From an uncultured Balneolaceae bacterium (GTDB lineage: Bacteria > Bacteroidota > Rhodothermia > Balneolales > Balneolaceae), in NCBI GenBank assembly GCA_937982515.1, contig CALJMB010000335.1, forward strand, positions 1-19,787: a DNA stretch of 19,787 bases, written 5' to 3'. The notes under the pieces were generated by a model. It did no database searches. It saw nothing but the letters and a program-made list of their open reading frames with translations, and had not been told where the DNA came from. The stretch's first letter is position 1, and each line of letters opens with the position of its first letter. The translations under genes and the position numbers were made by a program. Shown piece by piece: positions 14,389-19,787 of the stretch.

Positions 14389-14413
14389 AATAAAAAAGCT
14401 GCATTCCGGCAGC
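14389..14413 (-). terminator. intrinsic terminator of the M23 gene
   Basis: On the minus strand GCTGC (14413-14409), loop CGGAAT and GCAGC (14402-14398) are followed directly by TTTTTTATT. It lies about 140 bases past the stop codon of the M23 gene and upstream of the carboxypeptidase Q-like gene, so it separates the two transcription units. Confidence 0.7.
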
Positions 14414-14554
14414 CCAGGCGTTATTACCCGTTCTCTAACCTTTTTCCGACCTCACAGCGCCGGATGGAATGTCCCGTCCCGCAGGCGTCAATACAGAATG
14501 CAACACAGCAGTGCGGCACATAGTGAACGGGTGATCACGCTAACGTATGTGCCT

Positions 14555-15529
14555 TTAATCTAACGACTTTTGATTGGTCTCGGCAATTTCTCTATACATC
14601 ATATATTCATCCGGTGTAATATCAGCGAAAAGGAAGTTAATAGGATCGACCGGCTGATTGTTTCTCAAAATTTCGTAATGGAGATGAGGCCCTTCGGTAC
14701 GGCCACTGTTTCCGGAAAGCGCAATAACATCACCCCGTTTAACCTTAGTCCCGATCTTTATGCCATCGGCAAAGGCGGACAGATGGGCGTACCGGGTCTC
14801 AAAGCCATATCCGTGATCAATAGTCAGAAGCAGCCCATAGGTGCCTTTGCGGCCGGCATACTTAACAACGCCATTACCGGTAGCGTACACTTCCTCCCCA
14901 ACATTAGCCCGGAAATCCAGCCCTTCATGCATGCGCCTGTATTTCAGGATGGGGTGGTAGCGCATGCCGAAACCACTCAACAAAATGCCCGGGGTTGGCT
15001 TTATGGCCGGAAGGTGTTTCATCTTTTCCTGATTGTTATTGTAATAGTCTTTGATCTCTTCAAAGCTAACCCGCTGAATGTTGATACTGCGTTGCAGGCC
15101 CTCCAGGCTTTCGGCAGTCCATTTAAGTATTTCTGCTGTTTCTTCACTATATACGTCGAGGTCTGAATAGATATCAGCCCCACCGGTACCCGCCTGGCGT
15201 TCATCGTAGGGGATAGGCTCCATTCCAAGTATTGAGCGGTACATCTCGTTATCTGTCTGGGCCAGTGTTTTCACCTGTTCATCAAGCTGCTGAATAGCTT
15301 CTTTAGTTTTTTGAAGCTGGTTGATGAGTTCCTTGTTTTCGGCCTTAAGGGCTATTTCAGCCGGTGTGCCCACCGATGCGCTGAGGATAGAGATACCGGT
15401 TCCGGCGAGTACAACCCCACACAGAATCCACACAGATGCGGTATAAACGATTCGTTCCAGCGAGTTGTACTGTACCGGAACAAAGTCACAGCTGTTATTA
15501 TCGTAGTAGAAATAATTTCTAATAGCCAT
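14555..15529 (-). CDS. membrane-anchored M23/LytM family peptidase
   Basis: This 324-residue protein has a cytoplasmic N-terminus, one membrane helix (about residues 29-50, VYTASVWILCGVVLAGTGIS), a periplasmic coiled-coil (about 58-100) and a C-terminal LytM domain (about 178-300). The zinc ligands are intact: His201 and Asp205 (RMHEGLDF) and His284 of PHLHYE, with the supporting His249 (YAHL) and His282. It is therefore expected to be an active peptidoglycan endopeptidase or an activator-type envelope protein in elongation or division. The lead helix with coiled-coil is typical of Bacteroidota LytM proteins. It is 111 bases downstream of hprK, in the same direction. A possible promoter (TTG, 21 bases, TACTCTTTG) lies upstream on the minus strand about 15551-15583, so it may be transcribed separately. 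Confidence 0.9.
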   Translation of the reverse strand: MAIRNYFYYDNNSCDFVPVQYNSLERIVYTASVWILCGVVLAGTGISILSASVGTPAEIALKAENKELINQLQKTKEAIQQLDEQVKTLAQTDNEMYRSILGMEPIPYDERQAGTGGADIYSDLDVYSEETAEILKWTAESLEGLQRSINIQRVSFEEIKDYYNNNQEKMKHLPAIKPTPGILLSGFGMRYHPILKYRRMHEGLDFRANVGEEVYATGNGVVKYAGRKGTYGLLLTIDHGYGFETRYAHLSAFADGIKIGTKVKRGDVIALSGNSGRTEGPHLHYEILRNNQPVDPINFLFADITPDEYMMYREIAETNQKSLD

Positions 15530-15640
15530 TTACCCCGTTGTTTATTACTTGCCAAAGAGTATGTAACCCTGAGTTTGATACTCAAAAAGCGCAAATTAAG
15601 AATTTATTAAATAGATTAAAAAAAATTAATTTTCAAAGAA

Positions 15641-16669
15641 TTATTCAATATCTCCTTCAAAATATTCAACTGCGCGTCTGGGAAAATCACTTTTTCCTTT
15701 TTTTTGTGCAATAGAAGATTGAACTTTGTGTTGAAATGCTTCTGCAGCGTCATAGCCGTAATGGCGTAATAAATAGTTCATTGCAATAACTTCTGCAATA
15801 ACGGTGATATTTTTTCCGGGGGTTATAGGCAGGTTGATCAGAGGTATGTCCACATCCAAAATGGAGGTGGTATCTCTGTTAAGCCCGGTTCTGTCAATGT
15901 CCTGGTCTTTGTTCCATAAAGAAAGCTCCAAAACCACCTCCAGCCTTTTTTGATAGCGTATGGAGCGTATGCCGAACATGGAGACGATATCTATGATGCC
16001 GAGCCCTCTGATTTCCATGAAGTGTTTATTGATTTCGGTAGCCGAAACCATCAGGACATTGCTTTTTTTGGTGAGCATCACAACATCGTCGGCTACAAGC
16101 CGGTGCCCGCGTTCCACCAGGTCCAGGGCTACTTCGCTTTTGCCTATGCCCGATTTGCCGGCAATAAGTATTCCGATTCCATATACGTCTACCATAGAGC
16201 CGTGTACCATGGTCTGTAGCGTGAACTGATCTTCCAGTAAATCGCGCAGCACGTACATGAACCGGGTTGTGTCTACTGAGGTGCGGAAGATGGGAATTTT
16301 AGCTTCCCGGGCCATGTCCAGCAGGTAATCGGGAAGCTGATTGTTATCGGTTAGAAAGAGAACCGGGATATCGAACTGAACCAGGTTTTCGAATGCTTTT
16401 ATTCTTTTTTCTTTAGGAAGAAAGGTAATGTACTGGCTCTCCGTATTGCCGATGATCTGGATGCGTTGGTAGGTAAACAGCTTTACATAGCCTGCCAGTG
16501 CCAGGCCCGGCCGGTGCAGGTCCGCTTCGGTAACATAACGCTCTCCGCAGTATTCATCGGCAACACAGGGATGCAGGTCGATATGCGCACGGTCTTTTAG
16601 CTTTTCGATCAGGTAAGCTACGCTGATCTTTTCTTTTTTAGGTATGGGTTCGTGATTACCGAATGGCAT
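15641..16669 (-). CDS. hprK: HPr kinase/phosphorylase
   Basis: HprK phosphorylates and dephosphorylates a serine of HPr, linking carbon or energy status to regulation. The 342-residue protein is slightly longer than the usual 310-330. The N-terminal domain spans residues about 14-140. The C-terminal kinase domain has the invariant His156 (VHGSMVDVYG), the P-loop GKSGIGKS (171-178), Asp194-Asp195 (LVADDVV) and the family signature MEIRGLGIIDI (218-228). It starts 10 bases after the hpf stop and is part of the same transcript. No HPr or other PTS gene is in the window, so whether a HPr target exists elsewhere in the genome is open. In Gram-negative bacteria the enzyme usually serves a regulatory PTS rather than sugar uptake. 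Confidence 0.95.
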   Translation of the reverse strand: MPFGNHEPIPKKEKISVAYLIEKLKDRAHIDLHPCVADEYCGERYVTEADLHRPGLALAGYVKLFTYQRIQIIGNTESQYITFLPKEKRIKAFENLVQFDIPVLFLTDNNQLPDYLLDMAREAKIPIFRTSVDTTRFMYVLRDLLEDQFTLQTMVHGSMVDVYGIGILIAGKSGIGKSEVALDLVERGHRLVADDVVMLTKKSNVLMVSATEINKHFMEIRGLGIIDIVSMFGIRSIRYQKRLEVVLELSLWNKDQDIDRTGLNRDTTSILDVDIPLINLPITPGKNITVIAEVIAMNYLLRHYGYDAAEAFQHKVQSSIAQKKGKSDFPRRAVEYFEGDIE

Positions 16670-16679
16670 GGTGTTTCAG

Positions 16680-16979
16680 TCAGGAGTTTGCGTAGCGTTT
16701 ATCTTTATATCGTTTAAGCTGCTTCACGATACTTTCAATAACAAGATTTATGGCTTGCTCGTAGGAGGGAGCCTGTTCTTTGGCATTGAGCAATTTTTGA
16801 GGAACTTTCACATTAAGTTCGGCCTGCTGGGGATTGTCATTGTCAGGGAACGGTTCAAGGATAATATCGCAGGAGATAATTCGGTCGTAATATTGATCAA
16901 GTTTTTGTACAGCATCTTCTGCAAATTCACGGAGCTCTGTACTGGATTCAAAATGTCTGGCCGTAAATGTAGTTTTCAT
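16680..16979 (-). CDS. hpf: ribosome hibernation promoting factor, short form
   Basis: This is a 99-residue protein of the HPF/YfiA (RaiA) family, the short form without the C-terminal dimerisation domain of long HPF. It is expected to bind the 30S decoding and mRNA channel during slow growth and, in the short-form scheme, to promote 100S dimers or inactive 70S. The fold is seen as the strand TFTARHFESS, helix LREFAEDAVQKLDQYYDRI, strands at 36-58 including AELNVKVP, and the helix YEQAINLVIESIVKQLKRYKD. GAGGAG six bases before the ATG is a good Shine-Dalgarno. It lies between xerC/D and hprK with short gaps (30 and 10 bases). Confidence 0.93.
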   Translation of the reverse strand: MKTTFTARHFESSTELREFAEDAVQKLDQYYDRIISCDIILEPFPDNDNPQQAELNVKVPQKLLNAKEQAPSYEQAINLVIESIVKQLKRYKDKRYANS

Positions 16980-17009
16980 AAATAACTCCTCGATCGTTAA
17001 GATTTAGCA

Positions 17010-17927
17010 TTAGTTTTTTGCCCGGGGATGTGCCTGTTCATACACATTCCTGAGTCTTTCAACGCTTGTATGGGTGTAAACTTGTGTTGCAGCCAGGCTT
17101 GCATGACCTAAAAGCTCTTTGATGACCCGAATATCCGCTCCTCTGTCCAGCAGGTGAGTGGCAAAGCTGTGGCGGAGAATATGGGGGCTTTTCTGGGTTA
17201 CTTCGCTGGCACGTACCAGGTAGTCCTTTACCAGGCGCTGTACAGCCCGTGCATAGATGCGCTGCCCGCCTGCTGCAAGGAAAAGGGCTTTGCGGGCATC
17301 GGCATCGGTACGTGTGCCGAAAAGCTTATTACGTGTACTCAGGTGCTCTTTCAATGCTTGAATGGCCTCACGCCCTACAGGCACTATCCTTTGCTTAGAC
17401 CCTTTTCCAAGCACCTTTATCTGCTGTAAATCGAAGTCCAGGTCCTCCATATTTAATCCTGTAAGTTCACTCAATCGGATGCCGCTGCCGTAAAATAGTT
17501 CCAAAATGGCTCTGTCCTGGGCGCTTCTGGGATTGTCACCTTTTGCCAGCTCCATCATTCTGTTCAAATCTTCAGAAGTGGCTGTTATAGGAAGGGCTTT
17601 CTCTCTTTTCGGCACTATCAGCAGATGGGCGGGGTTTTGCATGCTCATTCCGCGCTTAAAACTATACTTGAAAAAAGAGCGGACGGCCGCCACCTTACGG
17701 GCGATGGAGCTTCTGCTTAAGCCTTTCTCAGACAGTTCTCCCAGCCATAGGCGGATAGTCAGCCGCGTTATCCAGTCCAGAGCTACCTCTTCTTCGTTCT
17801 TGGTGTAATGGCCGGCACAGAATGTCAGAAACTGGGTGAGATCATTTTCATACGAGGTGATGGTATGAGGTGATGCATTCCGCTCTATTTTGAGATAGCG
17901 CAGATATTTGGTAATAGCACTTTTCAT
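17010..17927 (-). CDS. xerC: tyrosine recombinase XerC/XerD
   Basis: The 305-residue integrase is of the chromosome-dimer-resolving type. Residues about 2-88 are the SAM-like core-binding domain (TITSYENDLTQFLTF). The catalytic domain has the complete set: Arg151 (GSGIRLSELTGL), Lys175 (VLGKGSKQR), His249 and Arg252 (PHILRHSFATHLL), His275 (LLGHASLAATQVYTH) and nucleophile Tyr284. With a FtsK-like translocase it would act at a dif site near the terminus. Length and motifs match housekeeping Xer proteins rather than mobile-element integrases, and the position next to hpf is a common housekeeping arrangement in this group. Whether it is XerC or XerD cannot be settled from sequence alone. The hpf gene starts 30 bases past its stop. 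Confidence 0.92.
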   Translation of the reverse strand: MKSAITKYLRYLKIERNASPHTITSYENDLTQFLTFCAGHYTKNEEEVALDWITRLTIRLWLGELSEKGLSRSSIARKVAAVRSFFKYSFKRGMSMQNPAHLLIVPKREKALPITATSEDLNRMMELAKGDNPRSAQDRAILELFYGSGIRLSELTGLNMEDLDFDLQQIKVLGKGSKQRIVPVGREAIQALKEHLSTRNKLFGTRTDADARKALFLAAGGQRIYARAVQRLVKDYLVRASEVTQKSPHILRHSFATHLLDRGADIRVIKELLGHASLAATQVYTHTSVERLRNVYEQAHPRAKN

Positions 17928-17951
17928 AGGTTAAATATGACTACTTCCGGG

Positions 17952-17999
17952 CTAAAAAGAAACAGGCATTTCCCGGGGCTGATTGTCTGATCAGCCTGT
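17952..17999 (-). terminator. composite hairpin between the glycosyltransferase and xerC/D genes
   Basis: On the minus strand ACAGGC (17999-17994) can pair with GCCTGT (17967-17962), followed by TTCTTTTT. Inside, GGCTGAT (17996-17990) pairs alternatively with ATCAGCC (17983-17977). The two overlapping stems are mutually exclusive in part, an arrangement like an attenuator. It fills most of the 91-base gap after the glycosyltransferase gene. Confidence 0.45.
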
Positions 18000-18018
18000 G
18001 TAGCGAAGCCGGTGTAGC

Positions 18019-19185
18019 TCAGATTATTCGCCCTTTCCACAAAACCGGATCGCCGGAAAAATAATCTCTGAGAACTCTGAGGCCAAGCTTTTGAAACCAC
18101 AACACCCCCAGCGGATGCAAAAAGGCATAGCTCAGATCCCACCTGAACCATCGGGCTAAAAGTATTCTGTGTGCCCAGATAATAGTTGCTGCCAGGCCTG
18201 CCGGCACAATCCATTCCACAGATCCGTACAGAAATCCGGCCGGGAGAGCAAAGAAGGGCAGGAGGTAGACTAACAAATGCATCAGGCCCGCCAGAAGGAA
18301 CAGGAAAAGGTTATAGCCAAAACCGGCAAGGAAATTCTTGCGGAACCCTTCAAACAGCTCTCTTTCCGATGCATACATCCGGCAGCTGGCGGCCCCGTGC
18401 CCGTGATACATGCGCATGCGAAAGCCTGCTTTTTTAACGGCCCGTGCCAGGGCAACATCTTCTGCCCTATGCATTTTGACCGCCTGGTGGCCGCCTATAG
18501 CCTGGTAGGCACTTCTTTTAAAGGCCATGAATTGTCCACAGGCCGCGGAGAACAGGGGAGACACCCGCCACCTGACAGCGGGAGGTATCCAGCGAGGCGC
18601 CCGGTATACATAGCGGCAGGGCAAAAAGCTGAGCAGGCTGTAATATACTAACGGGAAGACCATTTTCTCCCAGAAGGTGCGCAGCTCCTGCATAGGCCAC
18701 ACGGTAAGCAGCTCAATGATATCCCTGCCCATCGTCCTGACGACCCTGCTTACCGCATCGGGATCCAGCCAGGTGTCGGCGTCGATAAAGATAAGCACAG
18801 AGCCCTCAGAACGGTCGGCCAGCTGTTGACAAGCCCACTGTTTTCCGAGCCAGTTGTCGGGTTTGTCAACCCCTTTTATCACTTGCAGGGTGTCTCCGTG
18901 ATCATTTGCCAGGCACTCCAGGATATATGGGGTGTGATCGGCAGACTGGTCGTCCAGTACCAGTATTTCAATGTTTGGATAGGTCTGGTTTAATGCAGAA
19001 AGGACGCACCGTTCGATGTTTCGTTCTTCGTCTCTGGCGGGTATACACAGGCTAACCAGGGGCGCACTGGCATCGAATGCGTGGTCTGTAACGGAGTGAA
19101 GAGGAGTAAACTCCTTCCGGTTGAGTAGCAGGATAACGGAAGAGATAAGAAGACAACCCAGAGAGATATAGAGCAAGACCGTCAT
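18019..19185 (-). CDS. membrane glycosyltransferase family 2, CrtQ/HpnB-like
   Basis: The 388-residue protein has an N-terminal membrane helix (about 4-21), a cytosolic GT-A domain (about 43-260) and two or three C-terminal helices (about 288-345). GT2 landmarks: CIPARDEERNI (47-57) for nucleotide binding, LDDQSADHT (77-85), the metal-binding IDAD (134-137), HRAEDVALARA (239-249) with the catalytic-base Glu242-Asp243, and GFRKNFLAGFGYN at the membrane junction. The architecture matches the carotenoid-glycosyl (CrtQ) and hopanoid-associated (HpnB) type glycosyltransferases, which act on lipid acceptors; the donor and acceptor here are unknown. No carotenoid or hopanoid gene is within the window. 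It is the first gene of the minus-strand run but is set off from xerC/D by a hairpin. No Shine-Dalgarno. Confidence 0.85.
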   Translation of the reverse strand: MTVLLYISLGCLLISSVILLLNRKEFTPLHSVTDHAFDASAPLVSLCIPARDEERNIERCVLSALNQTYPNIEILVLDDQSADHTPYILECLANDHGDTLQVIKGVDKPDNWLGKQWACQQLADRSEGSVLIFIDADTWLDPDAVSRVVRTMGRDIIELLTVWPMQELRTFWEKMVFPLVYYSLLSFLPCRYVYRAPRWIPPAVRWRVSPLFSAACGQFMAFKRSAYQAIGGHQAVKMHRAEDVALARAVKKAGFRMRMYHGHGAASCRMYASERELFEGFRKNFLAGFGYNLFLFLLAGLMHLLVYLLPFFALPAGFLYGSVEWIVPAGLAATIIWAHRILLARWFRWDLSYAFLHPLGVLWFQKLGLRVLRDYFSGDPVLWKGRII

Positions 19186-19212
19186 GGAACTAACCTGAGT
19201 TGCCGGTTAAAA

Positions 19213-19297
19213 AATCTCACAACCCTCTCAGATTGTTCGTTACCCCTACATCCCCTACAGGGGACTTCTGCTTCCTCCTTCAGAAAAATCGGGGGAG
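19213..19297. repeat. clustered short palindromes, REP-like
   Basis: Three foldable units lie close together upstream of the glycosyltransferase: AATCT/AGATT (19213-19217 and 19230-19234), TCCCC-TACA-GGGGA (19251-19264), and CTTCCTCC (19271-19278) with GGGGGAG (19291-19297). C-rich and G-rich blocks like these form interspersed repeats in Bacteroidota-type genomes. On the minus strand the first is followed by T6, so it might also be a weak terminator in front of the glycosyltransferase. Confidence 0.45.
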
Positions 19298-19382
19298 CGG
19301 ACGCGAACCGGCGGCCTGCCAAGGGCCATGGATATATCTGATTACTCATAACTGGCAAATTGAATTAACTATTACTGTCTAA

Positions 19383-19787
19383 CCTTATATAAAATATTAA
19401 AATAAACCTGGCTTATGTCCTGAACCGGATTAATTATAATTAAGTCTGTAAAGTAATCATATCAAAACATATCAATAGTTTACGCTATTTAATCATAAAT
19501 TGGTGAATAAGCCAAGGTGTATATGATACGGATTCCCATTTATGATGCTTGTATAATCAGAAGGCGACTGACGAGCAGGGTGATTTCCACGGCCTTCGGT
19601 CGTCTGTACGGGGCCCCTGGAATGCCGGCATAATGAGGTGTACTTCGTATTACGGACTTTGCCCGGTTTGTCATCCGGCCGGAATACGCTCTGCCTCAGG
19701 AAAGGGTTTGTTGAGGTTTTCAGCTATTCCTATCTTAATGTGAGTTCGGGATAAGAGTGCTGGAAAGGCGCTTGCAGCTTTCTCCCC
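19383..19787. other. gene-free right end
   Basis: Up to about 19530 the DNA is A/T-rich (TATAAAATATTAAAATAAA) and may hold a promoter. Beyond it the composition becomes GC-richer, with phrases such as GTTTGTCATCCGG and TGTGAGTTCGGGATAAG that look like interspersed-repeat or insertion-sequence debris by memory. A 64-codon frame at 19549-19743 has no plausible protein features. I see no supported gene. Confidence 0.3.

Noticed and set aside
14570..15166. 198-codon plus-strand frame opposite the M23 gene
   Set aside because: Shadow of a gene with intact LytM zinc ligands.
17010..17927. Integrase of a mobile element
   Set aside because: Length, motifs and the hpf/hprK neighbourhood fit a housekeeping Xer recombinase; no att-like repeats or cargo are present next to it.
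19549..19743. 64-codon plus-strand frame at the right end
   Set aside because: Low-quality composition in what looks like repeat debris; no support as a gene.

Overview
The window reads as a stretch of chromosome from a Gram-negative member of the Bacteroidota/Balneolota/Rhodothermota group, most like a Balneolaceae-type bacterium. This is inferred from the gene families: several secreted M28 peptidases, an orphan HPr kinase, short HPF next to a XerC/D recombinase, and a membrane-anchored LytM protein. It also fits the general lack of Shine-Dalgarno sequences and the moderate GC content. No rRNA, complete tRNA, CRISPR array or intact transposase is visible.

Left part (1-7650): a REP-like double hairpin and a 112-bp inverted-repeat element precede an MFS transporter (482-1735). 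The transporter converges on a zinc alcohol/formaldehyde-type dehydrogenase (1816-2988, minus) across a strong bidirectional hairpin. Next come an unknown 171-aa protein, a lipoprotein M28 peptidase with a C-terminal Fn3-like domain (4365-5753), and a convergent two-gene unit of a second M28 peptidase plus a small membrane protein.

Middle (7650-12350): this is the accessory-looking part. It holds dispersed-repeat debris, a 50-aa one-helix membrane protein (8039-8191), a 44-bp tandem array whose units are nested hairpins (8333-8490), and a divergent pair of small helix-turn-helix regulators with a 69-aa partner (8793-9762) that resembles a phage immunity switch without a phage. An isolated bioB and an orphan OmpR-type response regulator follow. 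A roughly 190-bp degenerate repeat with a conserved hairpin occurs twice in the same orientation (about 3202-3393 and 12009-12207).

Right part (12350-19190): everything is on the minus strand. It comprises a two-CBS-domain protein with a well-formed promoter and 5' hairpin, a carboxypeptidase Q-like M28 peptidase, an M23/LytM membrane protein with its own terminator, and the cluster glycosyltransferase - xerC/D - hpf - hprK. The cluster combines cell-envelope work, chromosome dimer resolution, ribosome hibernation and a HPr kinase. The last 600 bases are non-coding, with REP-like hairpins and a tRNA-like 3' fragment.

No clear new multi-gene system is evident. The best leads are the 44-bp hairpin array, the two-copy dispersed repeat, the HTH switch module, and the small set of genes that kept strong Shine-Dalgarno sites.
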